DNA of 64,000 nt from Sporosarcina sp. E16_8 (GTDB lineage Bacteria > Bacillota > Bacilli > Bacillales_A > Planococcaceae): contig NZ_JADPRZ010000014.1 of NCBI RefSeq assembly GCF_017347095.1, forward strand, positions 1 to 64,000, in the 5' to 3' direction. Shown here piece after piece: positions 43,696-53,101 of the stretch. The position numbers were made by a program, and so were the translations under genes. Below the pieces are notes generated by a model, which was not told the origin of the DNA, ran no database searches, and saw only the letters and a program-made list of their open reading frames with translations. Within the stretch, counting starts at the first letter, position 1; each line of letters begins with the position of its first letter.

Positions 43696-44274
43696 ATGGC
43701 GATTACTTTATCAAAAGGGCAAAAAATCGATTTGACTAAGACCAATCCAGGTCTTGTACGAGGTGTTATCGGACTCGGTTGGGATACCAATAAATATTCT
43801 GGTGGCCAGGAGTTTGACCTTGATGCATCAGCGTTTCTAGTGGATGCAAGCAATCGTTGCCAAAATGATCATGACTTTATTTTCTATAATAATCTTAAGC
43901 ATCCGAGTGGCGCTCTTCTACATACGGGCGATAATCGGACGGGCGAGGGAGATGGGGATGACGAGCAAGTAATCGTCGATTTCCCTAAAATTCCTGCGTA
44001 CGTTGACCGCATTGGTATTACGGTTACGATTCACGATGCAGAAGCACGAAGTCAAAACTTTGGTCAGGTCTCAAATGCCTTTGTCCGATTATCGGATGAA
44101 GCAACCGGAGAAGAGTTGCTACGTTTCGATCTGGGAGAAGATTTCTCTATTGAAACGGCTGTTGTTTTTTGCGAACTGTATAGGCACGGTAACGATTGGA
44201 AATTCAATGCAATTGGTAGCGGATTCTCCGGAGGTCTAGGCGCGCTTTGCAAGAATTATGGGTTAGAAGTATAA
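43696..44274 (+). CDS. yceE: TerD family protein 3
   Basis: The 192-residue TerD-domain protein is close to the previous one ([53 protein letters not shown]). The start was set at ATG 43696 after GGAG; GTG 43687 would add three residues. It probably forms part of the same calcium-responsive surface or membrane complex as its paralogues. Confidence 0.93.
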   Translation: MAITLSKGQKIDLTKTNPGLVRGVIGLGWDTNKYSGGQEFDLDASAFLVDASNRCQNDHDFIFYNNLKHPSGALLHTGDNRTGEGDGDDEQVIVDFPKIPAYVDRIGITVTIHDAEARSQNFGQVSNAFVRLSDEATGEELLRFDLGEDFSIETAVVFCELYRHGNDWKFNAIGSGFSGGLGALCKNYGLEV

Positions 44275-44331
44275 ATTTACGAGCCGGTAAAAGGTTGAAG
44301 TCTTTTATTGTTTTATTATCAGGAGGAACTA

Positions 44332-45087
44332 ATGGAGATACTTAATGGAATAATCGATACATATGCCGCTTTTTTTGATTGGGGTATGTGGGTGGAAGTA
44401 TTATCGGATCCAGTCAGTTGGGGCTTAATCGGTACCCTCATCATACTTGAGGGGTTATTGTCAGCTGATAATGCTCTTGTTTTGGCGGTCATGGTCAAAC
44501 ATTTACCAGAAAAACAACGAAAAAAAGCTTTGTTTTACGGGCTTCTTGGTGCTTATGTCTTCCGCTTTATCGCAATTGGAGTCGGTGTTTTCCTCATTAA
44601 ATTGTGGTGGGTCAAGGCATTAGGTGCGGCTTATCTCGCGTGGTTGGCGATTAAATACTTTATGGATAAGTCTAAAGAGGCTGGTAATGACGACGAAATT
44701 GCAGGGATGAAAACAGAAGGTATTCTAATCCGTCTTTTCGGTACATTCTGGGGAACAATCGCTGCTGTAGAGATTATGGATATCGCCTTTTCAGTAGATA
44801 GTGTTCTTGCTGCTTTCGGTGTCAGTGAACAGATTTGGGTACTTCTTCTTGGCGGCATGCTCGGTGTCTTGATGATGCGCGGAATTGCCGGCGTATTTTT
44901 GAAGTTAATCGACAAAGTACCTGAACTTGAAACGTCAGCGTATGTGCTGATTATGTTAATAGCGATTAAGATGGGATTGAGCGTTGTTGGTTTTGAAGTC
45001 CACCACTACGTATTCTTTATCATTCTAATCTTGACGTTCATTGCTACATTCGTCGTTCACAACATGAATAAAAAGAAAATGGCTTAA
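44332..45087 (+). CDS. yceF: TerC family membrane protein
   Basis: The 251-residue protein has about seven membrane segments and the conserved TerC acidic motifs: LEGLLSADNALVLAVMV and VEIMDIAFSVDSVLAAFG. TerC proteins handle divalent metals such as manganese, or exported metal-protein loading, in stress. ATG 44332 follows AGGAGG. It ends the first part of the Ter operon and is followed by a terminator-like hairpin. Confidence 0.94.
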   Translation: MEILNGIIDTYAAFFDWGMWVEVLSDPVSWGLIGTLIILEGLLSADNALVLAVMVKHLPEKQRKKALFYGLLGAYVFRFIAIGVGVFLIKLWWVKALGAAYLAWLAIKYFMDKSKEAGNDDEIAGMKTEGILIRLFGTFWGTIAAVEIMDIAFSVDSVLAAFGVSEQIWVLLLGGMLGVLMMRGIAGVFLKLIDKVPELETSAYVLIMLIAIKMGLSVVGFEVHHYVFFIILILTFIATFVVHNMNKKKMA

Positions 45088-45096
45088 TAAAAAGAC

Positions 45097-45123
45097 AAAA
45101 AGAAGGCTAGCCCCTTCTTTTTT
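45097..45123 (+). terminator. Terminator-like hairpin inside the Ter operon
   Basis: AAAAAGAAGG pairs with CCTTCTTTTT, followed by a short T run. It may partially separate the yceCDEF part from the enzyme genes. Confidence 0.65.
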
Positions 45124-45153
45124 CTTTTACCCTAAATCGAATAATAAATAAGG

Positions 45154-46344
45154 TTGGTGCTCAGATTGAAGTACTTTAATGACATAGCCGCTATAGGCAT
45201 AGAAGATTTATTTTATCGAAAACCGGAGACGGTTACGAAGCATACCGATAAACAACGGCTGTCATATAGTCTGGGTGCTTTATTGTATATGCCAGCAACA
45301 CGTGAGGATATAGCCCATCTCATTATTACTAATAAATTCAAGGAGCTTGTCACAGTAGCCATCTGTCTTGAAGATGCAATAGGCGATCATGAAGTCGAAC
45401 AGGCGGAAAATAAACTTATTACGCATATGCAACAAATAAGCGCTGCAATTGAGGATGGCCGACTTACGGAAGAAACGACCCCACTTATTTTTGTTCGAGT
45501 AAGAAGTGCACAACAGATGCTGGATATAGGGGAGCGGCTCGGTGATTCGTTGAAGAACCTCGTCGGCTTTGTGTTTCCTAAGTTTTCATCGGATAATGGG
45601 GAAGACTACTTATCGGGTCTACGGCTGTTGAATGAGCAAGCAAGTACGGTTTTATATGGTATGCCGATTCTTGAATCGCCGAATGTGCTGTACAAGGAGC
45701 GTCGTTTGGCCGAGTTGCTTAGTATAAAGGAGATAGTCGACCGGTATTCTGATTTCATTCTGAATATCCGTATTGGTGCCACCGATTTATGTGGGCTTTA
45801 CGGGTTGAGAAGGGATAGTGAGACGACTGTTTATGAGATATCTATTGTCAATGAGCTAATTACGGATGTAGTCAATATTTTTGCCAGGCAACATGATGGT
45901 TTCGTAGTATCGGGACCAGTGTGGGAACATTTCTCATCAAACGGTCGCATCTTAAAACCACAACTACGTGAGACGCCATTTCAAGAAAGTTCAGGTTCAG
46001 TGGGTCTTCTTCTTAGAAAAGAATTGATTCGGAAAGATTTTGACGGGCTAATTCAGGAAACGTTGCTGGATAGAGCGAACGGATTAGTTGGCAAAACAAT
46101 CATTCATCCGTCGCACCTTTTGCCTGTTCAAGCATTGCATGTCGTTACGAAGGAAGAGTATGTGGATGCGCTTAGTATCTTCCAGCAGGCGACAGGTGAA
46201 AAAGGCGTGTTCAAAAGTGAATTTATGAACAAGATGAATGAGATTAAGCCACATTTATACTGGGCACAAAAAGTGTTAATTAAGTCTGATATATACGGGG
46301 TGTACAATGAAAATATCACATTCATCGATTTGTTATCCGAGTAG
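45154..46344 (+). CDS. HpcH/HpaI aldolase/citrate lyase-like protein (Ter cluster)
   Basis: The 396-residue protein is a CitE-like TIM-barrel protein: early LLYMPATREDIAHLI, AICLEDAIGDHEV, IFVRVRSAQQML and the metal-site-like FPKFSS/GMPILESP. It belongs to the enzyme set found with TerD genes and predicted to make a nucleoside-like metabolite. Its reaction is unproven. The start is uncertain among TTG 45154, GTG 45157 and TTG 45166. Its end overlaps the next gene by 38 bases. Confidence 0.85.
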   Translation: MVLRLKYFNDIAAIGIEDLFYRKPETVTKHTDKQRLSYSLGALLYMPATREDIAHLIITNKFKELVTVAICLEDAIGDHEVEQAENKLITHMQQISAAIEDGRLTEETTPLIFVRVRSAQQMLDIGERLGDSLKNLVGFVFPKFSSDNGEDYLSGLRLLNEQASTVLYGMPILESPNVLYKERRLAELLSIKEIVDRYSDFILNIRIGATDLCGLYGLRRDSETTVYEISIVNELITDVVNIFARQHDGFVVSGPVWEHFSSNGRILKPQLRETPFQESSGSVGLLLRKELIRKDFDGLIQETLLDRANGLVGKTIIHPSHLLPVQALHVVTKEEYVDALSIFQQATGEKGVFKSEFMNKMNEIKPHLYWAQKVLIKSDIYGVYNENITFIDLLSE

Positions 46345-47683
46345 GTACACGCATGAAGTTTGCGAGACTATGCAAGTACATGTACAAATTGAACAAAATC
46401 CATACGAGCTTTCAGTTGAAACCTTATATGAGATGGCCGCGAGAATTAACAAAAAACGATCTTTTTTATTCGTTAGTAAAGTGCTTGGTAAGCATATCCC
46501 AATACCGCCCGAAGTACCCTTGGTTGCATCGGCATTGCTGGCCTCTATTTATTATGAAGGCAAAACAACTAAACAAATGCCTGGAAAAGAACAGCTCATC
46601 GAAGCAGTTAAGGATGGTTCCCCGAAGAACTTGCAGGCAGCGTATTCGATTGTACAACAGCTACGCTGTCAACTCGATGAGCCGGTTGTGTTCATCGGTT
46701 TTGCGGAAACGGCAACGGCCCTCGGTCACGGTGTTTTTGACTGTTTTACGGATGCCACCTACATTCATTCGACAAGAGAAATGCTTGCTGATGAAGAGGT
46801 GACGCTCTACTTTGAAGAAGAGCATTCCCACGCTACAGATCAGCGTTGCTATGCACCGGAACGGTATTTGGATAATGAACACTCGATTTGTCTGGTGGAT
46901 GATGAAATTACGACAGGCAAGACAGCTTTGAATATCATTGCTTCTATTGAAAAGCAGTTTCCACGTAAGGAATATACAATCTTATCCCTGTTGGATTGGC
47001 GAAGTGAAGAAGATCAACAACGATTGAAGGCATTTGAGAAATTGCATGATATACGCATTACGACGTATGCTTTATTGGCCGGAACGATTCAAGTAGAAGG
47101 AACACCTAGTTTAGTTGAAGTTCCCACTATTATTGGCGATTCGGTTGTTGAAGTTCCTTATTTTAAGAGAATCAATCTGAAGTCATTGCCTATCCCTCTT
47201 CCTCACTATCCCTATTCATCAATTGATTCTTTTGGATTTAAAAATGCTTCAAATTATTCGGCTCTAACGGGACGATTTGGCATTTCATCAGACAATAAAC
47301 AAGACGTTGAAGCGTATTGTCAGCGTGCGGGAGAATATTTGAGGAAGTATCGGACAGGAAAACGGACATTATGTTTAGGTACTGGGGAATTCATGCATAT
47401 TCCGATGAAAACGGCTGTTTACATGGGTGAAGGTGTATCTTATCATTCAACGACGAGAAGCCCGATATTTCCGATAAACCGGGAAAGTTATCCGATAAAA
47501 AATAGAATGGCTTTCGAAAGTCCCGAAGATCCAGCAACAATGAATTATGCATATAATGTATCCGACATGGAATACGATGAAGTCTTTTTATTTTTTGAAC
47601 GTCCAATAGAAGACAATAGGCTTGAACCGATAGTACGCCAGTTCAAAGGATTACCCGCAATCCATATTGTAGACTTCACTTGA
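46307..47683 (+). CDS. Phosphoribosyltransferase domain protein (Ter cluster)
   Basis: The 458-residue protein has a PRPP-binding loop ICLVDDEITTGKTALN (about residues 197-212), the hallmark of type I phosphoribosyltransferases, preceded by GFAETATALGHGVFD. A C-terminal region (about 300-458, GTGEFMHIPMKTAVYMGE and STTRSPIFPINRE) matches the TRSP-type extension of Ter-linked enzymes. It likely joins a ribose-phosphate to a base or other group. The start at ATG 46307 follows GGGGTG and overlaps the CitE-like gene. Confidence 0.88.
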   Translation: MKISHSSICYPSRYTHEVCETMQVHVQIEQNPYELSVETLYEMAARINKKRSFLFVSKVLGKHIPIPPEVPLVASALLASIYYEGKTTKQMPGKEQLIEAVKDGSPKNLQAAYSIVQQLRCQLDEPVVFIGFAETATALGHGVFDCFTDATYIHSTREMLADEEVTLYFEEEHSHATDQRCYAPERYLDNEHSICLVDDEITTGKTALNIIASIEKQFPRKEYTILSLLDWRSEEDQQRLKAFEKLHDIRITTYALLAGTIQVEGTPSLVEVPTIIGDSVVEVPYFKRINLKSLPIPLPHYPYSSIDSFGFKNASNYSALTGRFGISSDNKQDVEAYCQRAGEYLRKYRTGKRTLCLGTGEFMHIPMKTAVYMGEGVSYHSTTRSPIFPINRESYPIKNRMAFESPEDPATMNYAYNVSDMEYDEVFLFFERPIEDNRLEPIVRQFKGLPAIHIVDFT

Positions 47684-47699
47684 AAGGTGTGGGTAGAAG

Positions 47700-48812
47700 A
47701 TGCAACAAATGACGCAAATGCTGACAGGCAGTTATTCATCTAAAGATGTCGTTTTTCTATTGAAAGATCTGTCAGATGCGAGCCTTGAAAGAAGTCTGAA
47801 TGAACGGGAAGAGGCTATTCAAGGCGGCGCACATTATTCGGAAATGCTTCCCATCGAATACGAGCCGACTGAAGCCTATTTAAATCTTTTTCACGAGTCA
47901 CTCCATGCTTCAAAGAGAAAAGTAGCAACAGCGGTCGGCACAGTTTCGGAACTACTCATCGAGAAAAAAGGGATGGATCTTGTTCTTGTTTCCCTTGCGA
48001 GGGCTGGTACGCCGATAGGTATCTTGATGAAACGTTATATTAATGCGGTATATGGAGTGAATTTACCGCATTATAGCGTATCAATTATTCGAGGACGTGG
48101 CATCGATGAAAATGCGATGCTGTATATTACGAGTCAACATCCTGATAAGCGCATCGTTTTTGTCGACGGATGGACTGGTAAAGGTGCGATTTCTATAGAG
48201 CTAACAAAGTCTGTTGAGTTGTTTCAAGAAAAACATGGCATCATGCTGGACGATGAACTCGTTGTATTGGCAGATCCAGGTCACTGTTCTTCCTTATACG
48301 GGACACGGGAGGACTTTCTAATCCCAAGTGCCTGTTTAAATTCAACCGTATCAGGCCTGGTCAGCCGCACGGTTCTGAACAGTCGCTGGACAGGAGCTAC
48401 AGATTTCCACGGAGCAAAATTCTATTCGGAACTTCGGGATAAAGATGTATCGAATTATCATATTGATGTAATTACGGCAGAATTTGAAGCGGCAGCGACG
48501 TTAATCAAAGTGGCGAAAGAAGCTTTAAAGAAAACAGATATGACCCCAACCTGGCAGGGAATGAAAACAATCGCATTGATTCAGGAACACTTTGGAATTG
48601 AAAATGTGAATCTCATCAAACCTGGTGTTGGAGAGACGACGCGTGTTCTTTTACGACGTTTACCGTGGAAGATACTGGTTAAGGATTTAAACGACCCACG
48701 ACTTAAACATATTTTTCAACTGGCAAAGGAAAGAGCTATACCTGTGGAGGTTTATGAACAGATGACTTATACTTGTTGTGGACTTATCAAACCGTTGGAG
48801 AAAAAAGTATGA
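47700..48812 (+). CDS. StiP/PELOTA-type Ter-cluster protein
   Basis: The 370-residue protein resembles the StiP family: an N-terminal phosphoribosyltransferase-like domain with VFVDGWTGKGAISIELTKS and VVLADPGHCSSLYGTRED, then a C-terminal PELOTA-like RNA-binding fold (about 300-370, LVKDLNDPRLKHIFQLAKER and TYTCCGLIKP). Ribosome site GAAAGGTGTGGG precedes ATG 47700. The role is unknown beyond membership of the Ter pathway. Its last codon overlaps the next start. Confidence 0.82.
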   Translation: MQQMTQMLTGSYSSKDVVFLLKDLSDASLERSLNEREEAIQGGAHYSEMLPIEYEPTEAYLNLFHESLHASKRKVATAVGTVSELLIEKKGMDLVLVSLARAGTPIGILMKRYINAVYGVNLPHYSVSIIRGRGIDENAMLYITSQHPDKRIVFVDGWTGKGAISIELTKSVELFQEKHGIMLDDELVVLADPGHCSSLYGTREDFLIPSACLNSTVSGLVSRTVLNSRWTGATDFHGAKFYSELRDKDVSNYHIDVITAEFEAAATLIKVAKEALKKTDMTPTWQGMKTIALIQEHFGIENVNLIKPGVGETTRVLLRRLPWKILVKDLNDPRLKHIFQLAKERAIPVEVYEQMTYTCCGLIKPLEKKV

Positions 48813-49612
48813 TGTTTGCAAGTGATTTAGACGGGACACTTATTTATTCCCATCGGCGCTTTGGCGATGAAATTTTGAATGAATCAGTTCGTACTATTGA
48901 AGTAAGTAATGGTAAAGACATTTCATTCATGACAAAAAAAGCGATTGCATTATTACGCAAGTTGTCTGAAGAAATGATGTTTGTTCCTGTAACGACAAGA
49001 ACAACTGAACAGTATAATCGAGTCTCGCTATTTCATGAAGAAATTCGTCCTACATATGCAATTACTTGTAATGGCGGCGTTGTATTGATAGATGGACATA
49101 TTGATACGCATTGGCAGGACTATATCTGCACTAAAATAGATGGAAGTGCCGCTTCAGTGGATGATGTCAAGCGGGAGATAGAAGAGACTGCGGATGCGTC
49201 TTGGTTGAAATCAATTCGTGTGGTAGACCGGTTTTTTGTGTACCTGATTATCGACCCACCGCTATCAACTGAACGGATCAAGTATTATTCACAGTGGGCG
49301 GCAGCGCGTGGCTGGGCCTTTTCAGTTCAAGGCAGGAAGGTTTACTTCATTCCATCATTTATCAATAAATGGGATGCGGTGAACTATGTCGCGAAAAAAG
49401 AAGGAAAGAAAACGGTTTATACGGCAGGTGATTCCAATCTGGATGTCTGCTTGATTGAACAGGCGAATTTCGGTCTGATACCACGGCACGGGGAAGCGGC
49501 AGCTACATTTGGTCATCTTGGACTGACACAAAAAACAGGAATTTTGGCATCGGAGGAAATCATTGAAACAATTCTTTCGAAGCGTCTCCAATTAACTCCT
49601 GTAATCCGTTGA
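48809..49612 (+). CDS. HAD superfamily hydrolase (Ter cluster)
   Basis: The 267-residue protein has HAD motif I FASDLDGTLI, motif II TTRT and motif IV AGDSNLDVCLIEQA, so it is likely a Mg-dependent phosphatase of the Cof/sucrose-phosphatase type. It would dephosphorylate the product of the neighbouring phosphoribosyltransferase. The start was placed at ATG 48809 (TTGGAG upstream), overlapping the previous stop by four bases. Confidence 0.9.
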   Translation: MMFASDLDGTLIYSHRRFGDEILNESVRTIEVSNGKDISFMTKKAIALLRKLSEEMMFVPVTTRTTEQYNRVSLFHEEIRPTYAITCNGGVVLIDGHIDTHWQDYICTKIDGSAASVDDVKREIEETADASWLKSIRVVDRFFVYLIIDPPLSTERIKYYSQWAAARGWAFSVQGRKVYFIPSFINKWDAVNYVAKKEGKKTVYTAGDSNLDVCLIEQANFGLIPRHGEAAATFGHLGLTQKTGILASEEIIETILSKRLQLTPVIR

Positions 49613-49672
49613 CAATATTGGACTATGCCCCTTCCATTGACATATAAAAATAGGTGATTGGGGGGAGTGAAG

Positions 49673-51301
49673 ATGATAAGGAAACTGATACTGAAGAAGA
49701 TTGATTATTCGAATTGGGCGACCGAACTCAGCAAACCAATTGCCGCCCGCCCTGATTATCAATTGGGAGAAGAACGTATACAATACAGTCAAATTGCTAC
49801 ACGTATTGTGGGATCGGGCTTTGATGAAACAGAATATATGATTGAATTATACACAGCTAGCCAGGCTCCTGGTGTGCATGTGTTATCTGAGATGCTTGAT
49901 AAGACAATGCCGCCGGAACGCTTTCAATCCATCCAGCGCATCTATGATCTTATTCAAGAACAACCGAATCTATCGATTAACCGCTTTGTTGCCTTTTTGG
50001 AGGGTGCACAGTTACTTCCGAAATACGGAGAAGACCCTGATTTTAATAGATTAGTCCGGTCAGCCCTCATTGAGGTGTTGGAACTTTTCAAGAGAAATCA
50101 CGCAGGTGCGTTTCATCATCCGGAATTCCGACGCGTTTTTCTGGATATTATTAAATGGACGTGGAATCACATCGATCCATGGGTGAAGGGAACCCCAATT
50201 GACAAGGATATCCCTCACATCATCTGGTACGGCGATATGAACAAAAGTCAGATGTATTTTCTGTTCTACATCATCTTATTGGGAATGGATGTTGTTATTC
50301 TTCATCCAGAAGGAAAAGATGAATTTAAAGAGCTTGATAATGAAAGTAAATGGTCGTTCTTGACGGAGTATCCGACCACGATGAAAATCCAACCTTTTCC
50401 ACAAGAAGAGCCCAAACGACAAGGGACAGTCGCGTACCGTGCTTCAAAAGAGATCGATCATGTACTTCACCATGAAGGATCTGCTTATTATAAGCCATGG
50501 CAATTCCGTAACCATCTCCCCGTGGCAGTTACATTAAAAACGACATATGACGAGATTTTTCTGTTGGCGAAAGAGAAGGCATTTATACGCCCAAGCTTCT
50601 CGTCCAATCGGGATGAAGTGAAGATACCCGCATTGTTCGCAAAAGTTTCTGGCGTTTCAACCAGTCGAAAAGAGTATTGGGATAAAATGCATCGGCTTAC
50701 TAGCCAACCGAATTGTCTAGTAGTGAAAAAGTTCCCATTCATGCAGGAAACGAAAGCGAATAATCAATACCATTACCAACATGCACTTGGCAAAGACGGT
50801 CGTTTGGTACCGGAAAAAATGATGCAAGGCAACTGGTGGCAGTACGGACAACTACATGATGGTGCTCAAAAAGGACTTGCAGCCGCTATTTCAAGAATTT
50901 GCACCAACTCTAAGATGAAGGCTCAACCGGGGGAAACGCCGGAACAAGTTGCACTCTATCTATTTACTCAGGCAACTTCCATACCGGAAGAATTGATCAA
51001 TCTTTTGCAGACGTTTGATTATTCTCAAGAGATACCAAAAGTGATTTTATATAACAATGAAATTAATGGTATTTTGTCTAGGGCAGATGCAGCATTGCTG
51101 TTACTGTTGAATGAAATTGGACTTGATATCGTCTTATACAATCCACCCGGTCACAATGATTTGGAGCACTTTATAGGGAAAGAGTATTTTGATCATCATA
51201 TGTTGGAAGACATGGTGTTCGATCTATCCTTTCAGGATAACAAAAAGGATGCATCAACTGTAAGCGGTTTTTTAAATCGACTTTTTAACGGAAGGGATTG
51301 A
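49673..51301 (+). CDS. yceG: YceG family protein
   Basis: The 542-residue soluble protein corresponds to B. subtilis YceG in position and length, with many conserved aromatic and proline motifs (VHIIWYGDM-like HIIWYGDMNKSQMYFLFYI, ILYNNEINGILSRADAALL). The function is unknown; YceG is required with the Ter proteins for stress resistance in some Bacillus. ATG 49673 follows GGGGGAG. The next gene starts at its stop. Confidence 0.88.
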   Translation: MIRKLILKKIDYSNWATELSKPIAARPDYQLGEERIQYSQIATRIVGSGFDETEYMIELYTASQAPGVHVLSEMLDKTMPPERFQSIQRIYDLIQEQPNLSINRFVAFLEGAQLLPKYGEDPDFNRLVRSALIEVLELFKRNHAGAFHHPEFRRVFLDIIKWTWNHIDPWVKGTPIDKDIPHIIWYGDMNKSQMYFLFYIILLGMDVVILHPEGKDEFKELDNESKWSFLTEYPTTMKIQPFPQEEPKRQGTVAYRASKEIDHVLHHEGSAYYKPWQFRNHLPVAVTLKTTYDEIFLLAKEKAFIRPSFSSNRDEVKIPALFAKVSGVSTSRKEYWDKMHRLTSQPNCLVVKKFPFMQETKANNQYHYQHALGKDGRLVPEKMMQGNWWQYGQLHDGAQKGLAAAISRICTNSKMKAQPGETPEQVALYLFTQATSIPEELINLLQTFDYSQEIPKVILYNNEINGILSRADAALLLLLNEIGLDIVLYNPPGHNDLEHFIGKEYFDHHMLEDMVFDLSFQDNKKDASTVSGFLNRLFNGRD

Positions 51302-51306
51302 GTGTC

Positions 51307-52377
51307 ATGGAAGAAACGAAGAATTATGAAGTGGAAGTATTGACGGAAAATAAGGCGGAAGCGCTTCGCTTACAGTTACGACAGGATCCGGAGGTCCAAA
51401 ACTTAGTTCGGTCAATCGATACAAGAAATCAAACCGGATTATTAGAATTCGGGAAAGAGCCGGCCGTTGAAATTTCCACTTTTGCCGATCGCATATTGGC
51501 TTCCATGCGTTCGTCGAGTGTAACTGATTCAGGCGAGATGTTGAAACAACTTGGAAAAACGATGGATAAATTCGATAAAAATGACTTTGACGAGCCGAAA
51601 GGTTTTTTAGGGAAGTTTTTCAAACGTGGAGATAAGTTAATTGAAAAAGTGTTCGGCAAATACCAAACGCTCGGCAAGGAAATTGAAGGCATACACATCG
51701 AAATTTCAAAATATAAGGACGAAATGATTCGTTCAACGACCAATATGGATGAAATGTATGACCAAAACTATAACTATTACATGGCACTTGAAAAGTATGT
51801 GGTAGCTGGCCAGATTAAAGCTGAAGAGCTGCGGGCGCTCGTTCCGGGTCTTGAACAAAGGTCGGTGGGTGGCGATCAGTTAGCGCAGATGGAATTGGAC
51901 ACTATGAATAACGCGATTCAGTCACTTGAAGAACGGGTGTATGATCTTGAAATGGCGAGAATGGTCGCATTGCAGACAGCACCCCAGCTTCGAGTTTTAC
52001 AACGCGGAAACACAAAACTGATTGGGAAAATAAATTCGGCATTCATTACAACAATTCCGATTTTCAAAAACGGCATTATCCAGGCAGTTGCTGCGAAACG
52101 TCAAAAACTTGTAGCGGATTCTATGGATGAACTTGACAAGAGAACTAATGAAATGCTATTAAAGAACTCGCAGAATATCGCTAGACAAAGTGTGGAAATC
52201 GCTCGTACTGCGGGTGGTCCGAGTATTAAAATTGAAACGATTGAAGAGAGTTGGAGCACAATCGTGAAGGGGCTCGAGGAAACGAGAGCTATTGAAGATG
52301 AAAACAAACGTACAAGAGAAGACGGTATGAAACGGATTGCCCAGCTACAGGACAGCATGAAAAATTTCGGTAGGTGA
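51307..52377 (+). CDS. yceH: TelA family toxic anion resistance protein (YceH)
   Basis: The 356-residue helical protein has TelA-type features: a long central helix bundle with EIEGIHIEISKYKDEMIRST, ALEKYVVAGQIKAEEL and LEMARMVALQTAPQLRVLQ. TelA proteins support resistance to tellurite, cell-wall antibiotics and other stress. ATG 51307 was chosen; TTG 51298 is too close to the ribosome site. The next gene starts 15 bases after its stop. Confidence 0.92.
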   Translation: MEETKNYEVEVLTENKAEALRLQLRQDPEVQNLVRSIDTRNQTGLLEFGKEPAVEISTFADRILASMRSSSVTDSGEMLKQLGKTMDKFDKNDFDEPKGFLGKFFKRGDKLIEKVFGKYQTLGKEIEGIHIEISKYKDEMIRSTTNMDEMYDQNYNYYMALEKYVVAGQIKAEELRALVPGLEQRSVGGDQLAQMELDTMNNAIQSLEERVYDLEMARMVALQTAPQLRVLQRGNTKLIGKINSAFITTIPIFKNGIIQAVAAKRQKLVADSMDELDKRTNEMLLKNSQNIARQSVEIARTAGGPSIKIETIEESWSTIVKGLEETRAIEDENKRTREDGMKRIAQLQDSMKNFGR

Positions 52378-52391
52378 ATGGAGGAACCGGC

Positions 52392-53006
52392 ATGATCGAA
52401 CTGAAGAAAAAAGGACAGTCCATCAATTTATCCAAAAAAGGAAATGATGTGGGTGAGATTCTTGTTAACATGAACTGGAATCAAAATTCCAAAGCGGCTA
52501 AAAGTGGAGGATTCCTATCCTCGCTATTTGGTGGCGGACAGAAAAACTTCGATTTAGATCTTGGTTGCCTGTATGAATTGAATTCGGGAGAAAAGGGTTG
52601 TGTTCAAGCACTTGGAAACACATTCGGCTCGTTGAAAGATTTTCCTTATATTCAGCTAGACCACGACGATCGTACGGGGGCTTCTACAGGCGGAGAAAAT
52701 TTGCGTATCAATGGTTCTCGTATTAAGGACATTAAACGGGTTCTCGTGTATGCCTTCATTTATGAGGGCGCTGCGAATTGGTCAGAAGCAGGCGGTATCG
52801 TCAAGTTGACATACGGCGGTGGAGAAGATATTGTCGTCAAGCTTGATGAGCATCGCAACGGGCAAATCATGTGTGCAATTGCAATGATTGAAAATGTACA
52901 AAACGAGACGTTCAGTGTCAAAAGACTTGTCGACTATTTTGCAGGGCATGCCAAAATGGACCAGGCATATGGTTGGGGAATGAGTTGGAAAGCCGGTTCG
53001 AAGTAA
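52392..53006 (+). CDS. TerD-like protein 4 (divergent)
   Basis: The 204-residue protein has a TerD-like fold: IELKKKGQSINLSKKG, NFDLDLGCLYELNSG, RTGASTGGENLRING and a C-terminal YGWGMSWKAGSK. The acidic calcium loop of the other three proteins is replaced by TGASTGGEN, so calcium binding may be altered. A glycine-rich insertion (GGFLSSLFGGGQK) recalls the first TerD gene. It ends the operon. Confidence 0.85.
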   Translation: MIELKKKGQSINLSKKGNDVGEILVNMNWNQNSKAAKSGGFLSSLFGGGQKNFDLDLGCLYELNSGEKGCVQALGNTFGSLKDFPYIQLDHDDRTGASTGGENLRINGSRIKDIKRVLVYAFIYEGAANWSEAGGIVKLTYGGGEDIVVKLDEHRNGQIMCAIAMIENVQNETFSVKRLVDYFAGHAKMDQAYGWGMSWKAGSK

Positions 53007-53030
53007 AACTTTAGTAGGTTGGCGTTTACT

Positions 53031-53068
53031 AAAAATGACTATACATCAATTGATGTATAGTCATTTTT
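53031..53068. terminator. Bidirectional terminator between the Ter operon and the YitT gene
   Basis: A perfect palindrome AAAAATGACTATACATCAA / TTGATGTATAGTCATTTTT lies between convergent genes. Confidence 0.9.
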
Positions 53069-53101
53069 TCACTTATATTCACTGTTACAACATCATTGAA
53101 C

